This document shows positions 45,382 through 53,303 of a stretch of DNA of 64,000 nucleotides, piece by piece (the stretch's first letter is position 1; each line of letters opens with the position of its first letter). Source of the stretch: Streptomyces caniferus (GTDB lineage Bacteria; Actinomycetota; Actinomycetes; Streptomycetales; Streptomycetaceae); contig NZ_BLIN01000002.1 of assembly GCF_009811555.1 (NCBI RefSeq), positions 868,001 through 932,000 of the forward strand, given 5' to 3'. Both the position numbers and the translations under genes were made by a program. Below the pieces are notes generated by a model. It was not told the DNA's origin. It saw only the letters and a program-made list of their open reading frames with translations, and searched no databases.

Positions 45382-45598
45382 GTCGCCGAGGGTAACCGGC
45401 CACGCGACCGAACTTTTCGGAACTTTCTGGTTGGCTGGATAGTGGATACACATGAGGGACCGCACACCGGTTCCCGTAGTCCGCCCGCCACCCGTGCCGT
45501 GCCCGGCCCTGCCCGGCCGCCGCCCCCTCCGCCCGCCTCTCCGCCCCGCTCCGTTCCCAGGCAGCCTTTACAAGAACTTCAGGTACAGGACACCTCTC

Positions 45599-46759
45599 AT
45601 GGACGCTCTGCTGGTTCTCCTCGCCGCGCTCGCGCTCGGCGGCCTCGTCTTCCTGCCCTGGATGCGGCGCCGCCGGGCCGTGCAGCACACCCGGCAGGGC
45701 CTGGTGGTGGCCTCCGACCCGATGGCCGGCTACGGCTTCGTACCGCTGGAGGAGCTCGACGCACGGCTGCCGGGGCCCGACCAGGAACTGGCCGATGCGC
45801 TGGCCGAGATGCGCCGGACGCACGACTGGCGCCCGGCCGCCGCGCTGCTGAAGTCCACCGGCGACGACTGGGAGCGCCGCTGGCAGCGGGTGCAGACGCT
45901 GGCCGGCGCCGCCGCGTTCGAGCTGGCCGCGGAGGAGGCGACGGAGCTGCAGCGGCGCGGTACGGCGCCGGGGTACGGCGACGGCGGCCGGACCGGCGGG
46001 ATCTGGCTGCGCACCTGGCGCTCGGAGGCCCCCAAGGACCCCGGCGGCGCCCAGACGCACGCCCAGTTCCTGGTCGTCCAGGCGCTGCGCGACCCCGGCT
46101 CGCAGGACTTCCGCATGATCCTCGAAGAGGCCCGTACGGTCTGCCGGGAAGCGGCGCTGCTGGCCCCCGGCAGCCCGATCCCGTACATCACCGAGCTGGC
46201 GATCGCCCGCGGCCTGCACGACCGCCCCGCCGACTACGAAGAGCTGTGGACCAAGGTCGCCCAGCGCGCCCCGCAGCACATGGGCGCCCACCTCGCGGCC
46301 CTCCCCTACTGGTCCCAGAAGTGGCACGGCTCCCGCAAGGAGGCCGAGGCCTTCGCCGAGCGCGCCGCGGCCGCCGCCCCCGCCAAGACCCTCCTGCCGG
46401 CCCTTCCCCTCTTCGCGGTGTACGAGCACCTCCCCGAGGCCAACATGGTCCGCAGCCTCTTCCAGAGCGCGGTCGTCGAGCGCGCGATCGAGGGCGCCCA
46501 CTTCGCCCTCCGCGAGGCCCCCGCCGACCACCCCATGGCCCCGCACGTCCGCCACCTGCTCGTCTGGTTCCTGGTCCGCGCCGAGCGCTACGCCGAGGCC
46601 ATGGAACAGCTCCGCCTCGTCGACGGCCACGTGGGCGCCGTCCCCTGGTCCTACGGCCGCAGCCCCGCCGCCGAATACGCCGCCTACCGCGCCCTGGCCA
46701 TCGCGGGCTGGGAACAGCTGGGCGGCACCTCAGGAGCCTTCCCCCCACCGGAGCGCTGA
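45599..46759 (+). CDS. Helical repeat protein with an N-terminal membrane anchor
   Basis: 386 residues. An N-terminal transmembrane helix (MDALLVLLAALALGGLVFLP) and an Arg cluster, then an all-helical body (ALAEMRRTHDWRPAAALL, AAFELAAEEATELQRRG, EEARTVCREAALLAPGSPIP) resembling TPR/HAT-like repeats. I recognise no known function. An open frame continues upstream but is Pro/Arg-rich and unlikely. AGGACA before the ATG is a weak RBS. It is convergent with no partner; msrA follows 160 bases later on the same strand. Confidence 0.8.
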   Translation: MDALLVLLAALALGGLVFLPWMRRRRAVQHTRQGLVVASDPMAGYGFVPLEELDARLPGPDQELADALAEMRRTHDWRPAAALLKSTGDDWERRWQRVQTLAGAAAFELAAEEATELQRRGTAPGYGDGGRTGGIWLRTWRSEAPKDPGGAQTHAQFLVVQALRDPGSQDFRMILEEARTVCREAALLAPGSPIPYITELAIARGLHDRPADYEELWTKVAQRAPQHMGAHLAALPYWSQKWHGSRKEAEAFAERAAAAAPAKTLLPALPLFAVYEHLPEANMVRSLFQSAVVERAIEGAHFALREAPADHPMAPHVRHLLVWFLVRAERYAEAMEQLRLVDGHVGAVPWSYGRSPAAEYAAYRALAIAGWEQLGGTSGAFPPPER

Positions 46760-46921
46760 CGGCGGCCCGCGCCCCGGCGGGATCACGCGCCGGAACAGCT
46801 CGGCGCACGTCAGGAGCCCGCCCACCACCGCAGGGCTGACGGCCGGAATGCCTCCCCGCCCTCCAGCGTTGCTCTCTAAGCACCCTGAGGTCCCTTCTCC
46901 CTCCCCAGGAGCCTGATCCAC

Positions 46922-47617
46922 ATGCTGTTCTCCCGCTTCAAGAACCACCTCCCCACCCCGGAGGAAGCCCTCGCGGGCCGCGCCGAGCCGCCTTTCGCCG
47001 TCCCCGACCGGCACACCGTCCTGGGCAACCCCCTGCTCGGCCCGTACCCGGACGGCCTGGAGATCGCCGACTTCGGCCTGGGCTGCTTCTGGGGCGCCGA
47101 GCGGAAGTTCTGGCAGACCGAGGGCGTCTGGACCACCCTCGTCGGCTACCAGGGCGGCCACACCGAGAACCCCACCTACGAAGAGGTCTGCAGCGGCCAC
47201 ACCGGCCACACCGAGGCCGTCCGCGTCGTCTACGACCCCGCCGTCGTCCCGTACACCGCTCTCCTCAAGCTCTTCTGGGAGTCCCACGACCCCACCCAGG
47301 GCTTCCGCCAGGGCAACGACGTCGGCACCCAGTACCGCTCCGCCGTCTACACCCACTCCCCCACCCAGCAAGAAGCCGCCGAAGCCTCCCGCGACGCCTA
47401 CCGCACCGTCCTCCACAACTCCGGCTACACCGACATCACCACCGAAATCCTCCCGGCCGACACCCGCCCCTTCTACCCGGCCGAGGGCTACCACCAGCAG
47501 TACTTGGACAAGAACCCGGCGGGGTACTGCGGGATCGGGGGGACGGGGGTCAAGCTAAGTGACCCATCCGCCGGCTGGGGCTCGTGTCCGACGGGGATCG
47601 CGCCCGTCGAAGACTGA
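46922..47617 (+). CDS. msrA: Peptide methionine-S-sulfoxide reductase with a 10-residue insertion
   Basis: 231 residues. The catalytic Cys is in [32 protein letters not shown] and [16 protein letters not shown] are diagnostic of MsrA, which repairs methionine sulfoxide. The C-terminal resolving Cys region reads [10 protein letters not shown], then ten extra residues ([10 protein letters not shown]), then [11 protein letters not shown]. Removing exactly 30 bases restores GTGVSCPTG, the normal family sequence. The insertion keeps the frame, but could affect resolving-Cys geometry. Confidence 0.93.
   Translation: MLFSRFKNHLPTPEEALAGRAEPPFAVPDRHTVLGNPLLGPYPDGLEIADFGLGCFWGAERKFWQTEGVWTTLVGYQGGHTENPTYEEVCSGHTGHTEAVRVVYDPAVVPYTALLKLFWESHDPTQGFRQGNDVGTQYRSAVYTHSPTQQEAAEASRDAYRTVLHNSGYTDITTEILPADTRPFYPAEGYHQQYLDKNPAGYCGIGGTGVKLSDPSAGWGSCPTGIAPVED
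47541..47603 (+). repeat. Left copy of a degenerate direct repeat in the msrA 3' end
   Basis: GGACGGGGGTCAAGCTAAGTG followed by accc and, after a gap, a tgggg...tcc...gacgggg segment, matches 48244-48310 with small differences. The left part is msrA coding sequence, and the 30-bp insertion is at 47552-47581. Confidence 0.65.
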
Positions 47618-47777
47618 CCTTGGGAATCTCGGCCGGACAGGGCGTACGAACTAACACCCCGCTTGGCATGTATGACATAGCCAGCAAGTCCCGCAACCAG
47701 CACGCATCCGCCTACTTGCGCCGTTTTCCAGCCAAGGAGGGCAGCACCGTACAGACGGCGGGAGCAAACCCACCAAA

Positions 47778-48206
47778 ATGCAGGCCATGGCAACCTCGGG
47801 GGCAGCAGGAAAAGGGCTAGGTGGTCTGGGCAAGTGGTGGGGGGTCCTAAGTGGCCTTCTACTGATCGCCGCGTGGATCAACCATGCGGCAGGACCAGTC
47901 GTGGTAATCGTGCTTTCAGCAGTCACTACCGCGTGGTGCTTCTTCCGAGCCCCTGTTACGTGTGGTGCTCCGGTCCGAGGGCACGATGACGGCTGCCGGA
48001 ACAACGCTTCGGGGCTTCTCATGGGGTGTGCGCAGGTCCGCCAGCACCGCTGGGAGAAGCTGAAGGTGTTGGTCCTCCGACGCCAGCTACGCGCCTTCTG
48101 CTCAGGCCTGTTCTCGGACGGCAAGGCCATCATCGTCACGCTCGCAGGCGTAGGGAGCTTTGTCTCCGGCCTCGTCGCCCTTGTCCCAGGCGTCGTCATC
48201 CACTGA
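47778..48206 (+). CDS. Small membrane protein with Cys pairs
   Basis: 142 residues. Two transmembrane helices occupy about 18-56 (GVLSGLLLIAAWINHAAGPV, VVIVLSAVTTAWCFF) and a third lies at the C-terminus (IVTLAGVGSFVSGLVALVPG). Between them is a cytoplasmic-looking patch CGAPVRGHDDGCRNNASG with RQHRWEKLKVLVLRRQ after it, a pattern I have seen in Streptomyces accessory proteins without function. The start (ATG 47778 or 47787) has only a weak RBS. It lies between two similar repeats. Confidence 0.7.
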   Translation: MQAMATSGAAGKGLGGLGKWWGVLSGLLLIAAWINHAAGPVVVIVLSAVTTAWCFFRAPVTCGAPVRGHDDGCRNNASGLLMGCAQVRQHRWEKLKVLVLRRQLRAFCSGLFSDGKAIIVTLAGVGSFVSGLVALVPGVVIH

Positions 48207-48716
48207 CCGGCCGAGCCAATCACGGGGCAACACACCCCGTTAGGGACGGGGGCAAGCTAAGTGCCCCTTCGGGGACGAACTGGGGTCGGTCCCTCCCGAC
48301 GGGGCATTGCCCCCGCCCCCGAAACGTCGGAGAAGTAGCCGGACCGGCCTGAGTCCGGCTCAACCGGCCGTGGCGTCGACCGCCATTCGCGCGATGCCAC
48401 GGCCGAGTGTCTCGCCGAAGGGCCGAACGATCGATGCGAGGTAGCGGCACACGGGATCCACGGTCCCCGTCTACCAGACGTCCTCCCCGGATTTGGGCTT
48501 GCCTGCGGTTCACCAGGGCCGCTTTCCCAATGCGCTGCAGCAGGACCGCAAGGCACGGATCAATCCGTCGTTCCTCAAGAGCGGTCGCTCGACATGCCCC
48601 GGCCCCGTCTGTCGTCACCGCCCGTGGGTACGGTCGCCTTGATTCTGTTGCCGGCCGCTGCCTGCCTCGGCGGTCTGCGCTACCGGGTTGGCGGTGTTGA
48701 GGGAGTGGATGCGGGC
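48207..48716. other. Non-coding gap with repeat and hairpin
   Basis: No convincing gene. It holds the right copy of the msrA-like repeat (48244-48310) and a 10-bp exact inverted repeat (48365-48374 with 48396-48405) that could be a terminator for the preceding membrane gene. Open frames here are short and unlike proteins. Confidence 0.5.
48244..48310 (+). repeat. Right copy of the msrA-like direct repeat
   Basis: GGACGGGGGCAAGCTAAGTG followed by cccc, and after a gap tgggg...tccctcccgacgggg, resembles the left copy at 47541-47603. The ggacggggg part equals msrA coding sequence and is 703 bases away from the first copy. Confidence 0.65.
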
Positions 48717-49637
48717 ATGCCGTCTGATGCTGAGCGGAGCACAGGAGAGGGGTTCACGTCGGGTGCCGCTACACAGGTGTTGGCCGCGGCGTGTCGACGG
48801 GCGGGGCTCGACGGCGACGGAGCGCGCCTGATCCGCTTGGGAGAGAACGCGCTGTTCCGGCTGGCTGTCCACCCTGTGGTGGTGCGGATCGCCCGGTCGG
48901 CCGAATACCTGGACTCGGCCCGGGGAGAGGCTCAGGTGTCGCGCTGGCTGTCGCACGAGGGCTTCCCCGTTACGCGCGTGGTTGAGGACCTGGAGCAGCC
49001 CCTGGTCGTCGACGGCCATCCGGTGACGTTCTGGCACCTGATCGAGGAGGGGGACCGCAAGGCAACGTACGGAGAGCTGGGCGCGGTCCTCCGGGACCTG
49101 CACTCACTCAGCCTGCCGGACACGCTGAACCTGCCGCCGTACCCCGTCCTGGACAGGACCGACCGACGGATCAATGCGGCACTCGACATACCGGAGGACG
49201 ACCGCGCCTTCCTGCGGAAGCGCGCGCGTGAGCTTCGGGACCGTGTGTCGGATCTTCGTTTCGAGTCCGAGAAGGGCCCCGTACACGGGGACGCTCACGT
49301 GCAGAACCTGATGGTGGACCGGAACGGCCAGGTGATCCTGATCGATCTGGAGCGGTTCAGCTTCGACCACCCCGAGTGGGATCTGATGGTCACCGCCACC
49401 GAGCATCACAGCCTGGGATGGCAGACCAAGGAACAGTACGGCGCCTTCGTCGGGGCCTACGGGCGGGATCTCCGTACGTGGTCGGGCTTCTCCACGCTCC
49501 GGGCAGTGCAGGAATTCAACATGACAACGTGGCTCATGCAGAACGTGTCAGAGAGCGCGGAGACGGCTGCGGAGTACGCCCGTCGTATCTCCTCGCTCCG
49601 GAACGAGGACGCGCCACGCGACTGGAACCCGGGGTGA
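48717..49637 (+). CDS. Aminoglycoside phosphotransferase-like (APH) kinase
   Basis: 306 residues. Catalytic loop GPVHGDAHVQNLMVD (HGDxHxxN) and the Mg-binding Asp in VILIDLERFSFDHPEWDL identify the APH/choline-kinase fold; an N-terminal lobe with VVVRIARS Lys-equivalent position is less clear. Members of this superfamily phosphorylate antibiotics or small metabolites; no sequence feature picks aminoglycosides, and 'APH-like' should not be read as resistance. It lies in the accessory segment and ends 6 bases from the convergent regulator gene. A GTG at 48705 is an alternative start. Confidence 0.85.
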   Translation: MPSDAERSTGEGFTSGAATQVLAAACRRAGLDGDGARLIRLGENALFRLAVHPVVVRIARSAEYLDSARGEAQVSRWLSHEGFPVTRVVEDLEQPLVVDGHPVTFWHLIEEGDRKATYGELGAVLRDLHSLSLPDTLNLPPYPVLDRTDRRINAALDIPEDDRAFLRKRARELRDRVSDLRFESEKGPVHGDAHVQNLMVDRNGQVILIDLERFSFDHPEWDLMVTATEHHSLGWQTKEQYGAFVGAYGRDLRTWSGFSTLRAVQEFNMTTWLMQNVSESAETAAEYARRISSLRNEDAPRDWNPG

Positions 49638-49643
49638 CCTCAG

Positions 49644-51017
49644 CTACTCGTCGCCCAGCCGATTCATGGCGTCCCGTACCTGCCCGCTGAACTGCTGAAC
49701 GGCAGGGTGCGTCCCATACGCGGACACCTCACGTTGGAAGTCGCCCACGTACCGCTGGAACCGAGCGGACTCCAGAGCGTCCCCGGCCTCGATGGCGAGA
49801 CCGGCGGTTGCCACAGCGGCTTCGAGATCTCTGTTCAGTAGCTGGCTCTGTGCCAGCACCATGCGGCAGAACCCGAGCGTACGGGCGTATTTCGGGTCGG
49901 TGAGCTCCACAGCGCGTTCGGCGAAGCGGACGGCTTCGGCGCCCTGTCCGAGATCACGGAAACAGTGGCAGAACTCCCCGATCAGCTCGGCTTCATCCAT
50001 GTACGAGAGCCATTCGGGATCGTCTGCGCCGTCGGCACGCTCGAAGAACCTCTCAGCCTCGCTCATCGCGCGGGCAGCACCCTTGTGGTCCTGCGCCGTC
50101 GACAGGGCGCGTGCCTCATGGGCGGAGAACAGCGCCATCGCACGGGGCGTGGAGGCGGCCTTGCCGCCTTCCACCGACGCGCGGGCCAGCGTCAGAGCCC
50201 GGGGCACCTGGCCCAGGTAATTGGCCTGGTGGCTCATATTGGCCAGGATCCGTGCGCCCATCATGCGGTCGCCCACCACCTGAGTCAGCCGTAGCGTCGA
50301 CATCATGTAGCGGTCGGAAAGGGCATGGTTTCCGCTGTCGTAAGCGGTCCAGGCAAGAAGCTGTGACATCTCCGATGCGGCCTGGAACAGTTCCTCGCCC
50401 ACCTTGGCGCTGTAGCCGGCTCCCAGCAGGGGCAGCACATCTTCCCGGAAGTAGTGCCGGAACGCCTTGTGCGCGTGCCCGCCGCCGAACTGGAAGTCCA
50501 ACTGCATGAAGAACCCGGCGGCGGTCCGGATCGCGGCGACATCACGCATGCCGACCCGGCGAGTGGCGGGGGCATCGGTAGGCACACCGTCCGGGCGGGA
50601 GATAAGCCACGAGAGGGCGGCGGAGTGCACGTCGGCGTCCGGGAGCTGGGGCTCGTCCGACGGGCCGTCCTCCGGACGCTGGTGCGTAAGGCCGTCAAGG
50701 ACGTTCAGCGTCTCGGCCAGCGAACCGGCGTAGCCCATGCCGAATACGGGAGCGGGGGCCCACGCGGCACCGGGGAATCCCAGATCTTGCGGCGTTACCC
50801 TCCGCCGTAACTTGTCGCTCAGCGCCTCGGCGACGAACACGGCTGTCTGCCGCTGGATGCCGCTGCCGTCCAACCATCGCTGAACGGCAACGTGCGTCGT
50901 CCCGAGGTGTTCACCGTGCCGCTGCGCGACCTCGCGGACTCGTCTGGCCAGTCCCTTGTTGGAGGCTCCAGCCTCCGCCATGACGGTGGCCAACTGGTGG
51001 TTGGGTTCTCTGCTCAC
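49644..51017 (-). CDS. XRE/TPR-type transcriptional regulator
   Basis: 457 residues. The N-terminus has an HTH-like helix set (NKGLARRVREVAQRHGEHLG, THVAVQRWLDGSGIQ) and the rest is a long TPR-like solenoid (ALTLARASVEGGKAASTPRAM, EAELIGEFCHCFRDLGQGAE, ALESARFQRYVGDFQREVSA). This class in Streptomyces regulates development and antibiotic genes; the exact target is unknown. Here it faces a small operon across a region with repeated GGGGTTC-type half-sites, so it is probably the regulator of that operon. It starts at 51017. Confidence 0.87.
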   Translation of the reverse strand: MSREPNHQLATVMAEAGASNKGLARRVREVAQRHGEHLGTTHVAVQRWLDGSGIQRQTAVFVAEALSDKLRRRVTPQDLGFPGAAWAPAPVFGMGYAGSLAETLNVLDGLTHQRPEDGPSDEPQLPDADVHSAALSWLISRPDGVPTDAPATRRVGMRDVAAIRTAAGFFMQLDFQFGGGHAHKAFRHYFREDVLPLLGAGYSAKVGEELFQAASEMSQLLAWTAYDSGNHALSDRYMMSTLRLTQVVGDRMMGARILANMSHQANYLGQVPRALTLARASVEGGKAASTPRAMALFSAHEARALSTAQDHKGAARAMSEAERFFERADGADDPEWLSYMDEAELIGEFCHCFRDLGQGAEAVRFAERAVELTDPKYARTLGFCRMVLAQSQLLNRDLEAAVATAGLAIEAGDALESARFQRYVGDFQREVSAYGTHPAVQQFSGQVRDAMNRLGDE

Positions 51018-51046
51018 GTTCTGCTGGCACCCCCCACGTCACGTCA

Positions 51047-51145
51047 AGTGTTCATCGTGTCACACCAGATTTGGCCGCAGGGGGTTCATCGCGAACCCCC
51101 TGGAGCGAAATCTTGAACCCCTCGTGTGCACATGAACCCCCGTAT
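51047..51145. promoter_or_regulatory. Cluster of GGGGTTC/GAACCCC half-sites
   Basis: The divergent gap (51018-51252) contains AGGGGGTTC-N5-GAACCCCCT, an exact 9-bp inverted repeat (51079-51087 and 51093-51101), then TGAACCCC near 51114 and again near 51133, plus TTCAT and GTATGAAC nearby. They lie upstream of the small-protein operon and of the XRE/TPR gene, so a binding region for that regulator is likely. Confidence 0.5.
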
Positions 51146-51252
51146 GAACGCTGCCTCTTGGCCAAAGACGGTCGTTGACTGTCGAGACAAGACACCCCGG
51201 CGGTGCGTGACGGCACCCCGGGGCATGGCCAACCTGATGGAAGCAGGTCGAC

Positions 51253-51549
51253 ATGCGGAACCATATCGCCAGGCTTTTCGAGTTGCTGCTGAAAGTCTTA
51301 CTGCCCGCTCCGGGGCACCACCGCGCGGTGGGAACGAGCCAAGTGGTCGGCTGCGTGGACACGCCGACGATCAGTTTCAGCGTGCCGCGGGTCCCCGACC
51401 CGTACCTCTGGGGCCCGATCCGCGGTGAGGACGTCCGGCTCGTCCGCCCCTACCTCGTTGCCCACGAGCAGCAGACACAGCGCCGGGCCGAGTCTGGCCG
51501 CTGCCCCGGATCACTGTGCGACTCGCAGTGGATGGCGGTGACGTTGTGA
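51253..51549 (+). CDS. Small basic protein, first gene of a three-gene operon
   Basis: 98 residues. It starts MRNHIARLFELLLKVLLPAP, an amphipathic/hydrophobic helix, followed by a basic region and a Cys-containing middle (QVVGCVDTPT). No known family with a function. The next gene begins in its last codons (GTGA overlap), so they are co-translated. It lies behind the half-site cluster. Confidence 0.72.
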   Translation: MRNHIARLFELLLKVLLPAPGHHRAVGTSQVVGCVDTPTISFSVPRVPDPYLWGPIRGEDVRLVRPYLVAHEQQTQRRAESGRCPGSLCDSQWMAVTL

Positions 51550-51884
51550 GTGCCAACCTGCGTCTCCTCCCGTGGCCCGGTCCGGCCGGACAGCGCTCGT
51601 ACCTGTCGACCGACGACGGCGACAGCCCTCTCGCACAGCTCGCCGACGAAATGGAAGAGGTCCAGCTCCAGATGGGCGCCGAACTGCTCGACCACGCGGC
51701 GAAGCTGCTCGAAGACCAGAAGGCCAACGCCGTGGAACTCCGATTCCTGAGTGCTCGGTTGTGCGAAGCACTTCGGGACGCGCTGAGGGTGGCTGAGAGC
51801 AGAGGCGAACGGCTGCCCGAACCCGATGACGAGGATGCCGAGCGGGGCAAGCCGTCGACAGGTGACAGCGGGACGATCGGATGA
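51546..51884 (+). CDS. Acidic coiled-coil-like protein, second gene of the operon
   Basis: 112 residues from a GTG that overlaps the preceding TGA. The central part (ADEMEEVQLQMGAELLDHAAKL, LEDQKANAVELRFLSARLCEAL) is strongly heptad-like, suggesting a coiled coil. The tail is acidic. No function can be named. The next gene's ATG overlaps its stop (ATGA). Confidence 0.75.
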   Translation: MSANLRLLPWPGPAGQRSYLSTDDGDSPLAQLADEMEEVQLQMGAELLDHAAKLLEDQKANAVELRFLSARLCEALRDALRVAESRGERLPEPDDEDAERGKPSTGDSGTIG

Positions 51885-52153
51885 GCCGGACCGCACGGGA
51901 GACACCGGGATGGGAGATCGCACCGGTAGCGAGCAAGTCAGTGAACCGTGGACCGGACGGAGAGATGGCGCTGACGCTCCAGATCACCCGCCATGGGGAC
52001 CTCGTCGCAACCGCTCCGCTGCGGCTGACCGTAGCTGACGCGGAGCGGGTCCATGCTGCGCTCTGCCATGCGCTCGACCAAGAGCCCGTGCCCGACGATG
52101 CGCCGGAGTGCCGCAAGTCGATCCAGTACCCGGGCGGCCGACAACGCTTCTGA
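51881..52153 (+). CDS. Small alpha/beta protein, third gene of the operon
   Basis: 90 residues (MSRTARETPGWEIAPVASKS...). The middle has a short beta-strand (MALTLQITRHGDLVATAPLRL) and a helix (TVADAERVHAALCHALDQ). No known family. Starts within the previous stop codon. A hairpin of 13-bp arms at 52210-52222 and 52241-52253 follows, closing the operon. Confidence 0.72.
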   Translation: MSRTARETPGWEIAPVASKSVNRGPDGEMALTLQITRHGDLVATAPLRLTVADAERVHAALCHALDQEPVPDDAPECRKSIQYPGGRQRF

Positions 52154-52209
52154 CCCCTGCCGGCTTGCGACCGGCCAGAGGCGCCACGCATAACAACCGC
52201 AGACATGAC

Positions 52210-52253
52210 GCCGGACCACCCCTCAAACCCTGGCAGGCGCGGGGTGGTCCGGC
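52210..52253. terminator. Terminator of the three-gene operon
   Basis: Exact 13-bp inverted repeat (52210-52222 and 52241-52253) with an 18-base loop, 57 bases beyond the last stop codon. A second, imperfect hairpin lies at about 52282-52304. Confidence 0.65.
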
Positions 52254-52379
52254 AGGGGATCGGTCCCAAACGATCACGAACCCCGGTGCCGATGGTACCG
52301 GGGCCCTCGTCGTGTCTTCCTACGGCGTGGCCCGGCACGGACAGTGTTCAGCCAGCTTGCGGGGAAAGGGACTTGAGGA

Positions 52380-52670
52380 ATGGACGGCATCGGGGACGAC
52401 GGATTCGACGGTGAGGACCTGGACCCTGACGCGGTCCTGTGGGTACGTGGGGTGGACTACCTGGCCGGCTGGCGAGACGCGACGCGGGCGGCGGAAGAGC
52501 TGGGCGACGCGCTGGTTGCAGCAGGGGTGGACACCGCGGGAATCAAGCTGCGCGCTGCTGCGGCCTCGGATGGCTCGGGGGTCGTGCGACTGGAGCTATC
52601 GATGGAAGCGGCGCATGAGGTCACTGTGTCGGCCCGCGCGGCGTTGGCCAGGTGGCGAGATGCAAGTTGA
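52380..52670 (+). CDS. Small acidic/helical hypothetical protein
   Basis: 96 residues. The N-terminus is acidic (MDGIGDDGFDGEDLDPDAVL) and the rest helical (LAGWRDATRAAEELGDALVAAG), ending in a strand-helix segment (VVRLELSMEAAHEVTVSARAAL). The ATG has TTGAGGA before it. Codon usage is high-GC like the chromosome. It is preceded by the operon terminators, so it is probably a separate unit. No function known. Confidence 0.7.
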   Translation: MDGIGDDGFDGEDLDPDAVLWVRGVDYLAGWRDATRAAEELGDALVAAGVDTAGIKLRAAAASDGSGVVRLELSMEAAHEVTVSARAALARWRDAS

Positions 52671-52772
52671 GCGGCATGACGACCCCGACCCGCGATTGCG
52701 GTGATGGGACAGCCTTCGGGGGCTGGTGTAGACGTCATCGCAGGCTATGCCCAGTGCCTCAAGTCCGCGTGA

Positions 52773-52802
52773 TTGCACGGCATAAGAGTAATAAGCTATG
52801 CT
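52773..52802 (+). promoter_or_regulatory. HrdB-like promoter candidate
   Basis: TTGCAC (52773-52778) and TATGCT (52797-52802) are 18 bases apart in an A/T-rich stretch. An ATG at 52806 begins four bases after the -10, so the mRNA could be leaderless. A hairpin follows at 52857-52895. Confidence 0.4.
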
Positions 52803-52805
52803 CGC

Positions 52806-52898
52806 ATGGTCACAACTCCCATATTGGAGGCCCTTGTTGATCGCTGCATTTCCCTTGTGGAGAGTCCTAGACCCAGAGGGGGTCTAACTCTCCACTGA
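52806..52898 (+). CDS. Candidate 30-residue leader or small protein
   Basis: A short frame, MVTTPILEALVDRCISLVES and ten more residues, directly follows the promoter candidate. Its 3' end lies in a perfect-stem hairpin and its stop codon immediately follows. No RBS, so it would have to be leaderless. Purely inferred. Confidence 0.28.
   Translation: MVTTPILEALVDRCISLVESPRPRGGLTLH
52857..52895. terminator. Nested hairpin in the 5' region of the small membrane gene
   Basis: GTGGAGAGT (52857-52865) pairs with ACTCTCCAC (52887-52895), and inside it TAGACCC pairs with GGGTCTA. It could be a terminator of a short transcript or an attenuator, 75 bases before the next gene. Confidence 0.6.
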
Positions 52899-52969
52899 TG
52901 CCGGGTCATCACCTAGGTCAGGTGTGTCCGGAGTCAGTAGGGATCGGCGATATCAACGGAGGGTGCCAC

Positions 52970-53188
52970 GTGGCAACCAGTTCGACCCAGGTCGTGTGCA
53001 ATCACAGGGCTCTTGAGGTCATGACTCTCTTCTTTGGCTCCACGGTTGTGGGACTTCTCGCGGGCATCATCCTGGTGGCGCTCGGCATGGCCCCGCTGGC
53101 TGCCACTGGTGCTGGAGCCGCAACGCTCGGCGGGGCGTTCGGCCTCGGAATGACCGCGGTCTCTTACATCAAGAAGCAGGACGTCTAG
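52970..53188 (+). CDS. Small membrane protein
   Basis: 72 residues, starting at a GTG with GGAGGG six bases upstream. Two hydrophobic segments (TLFFGSTVVGLLAGIILVAL and MAPLAATGAGAATLGGAFGLG) make it an integral membrane hairpin; the C-terminus is YIKKQDV. The upstream in-frame ATG (52898) has a Gly/His-rich leader and no RBS. Followed by a perfect-stem terminator. Function unknown. Confidence 0.72.
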   Translation: MATSSTQVVCNHRALEVMTLFFGSTVVGLLAGIILVALGMAPLAATGAGAATLGGAFGLGMTAVSYIKKQDV

Positions 53189-53192
53189 GTCG

Positions 53193-53225
53193 AAGTGGGG
53201 GCGACTCTGCTGGAGTCGCCCCCAC
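53193..53225. terminator. Strong hairpin terminator
   Basis: Exact 14-bp arms (53193-53206 and 53212-53225) with a 5-base loop, directly after the small membrane gene stop codon. Confidence 0.85.
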
Positions 53226-53303
53226 TCAAAGGGCTGCTTTGCAGTACCCAGTTTGCTGCATCGGGCGTGGGCTAGTGCGCGCCGTCGCCATGGCCAGGGA
53301 AGC

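Noticed and set aside
48220..48618. Minus-strand open frames in the gap after the membrane gene
   Set aside because: They overlap hairpins and the repeat copy, and no motif is visible.
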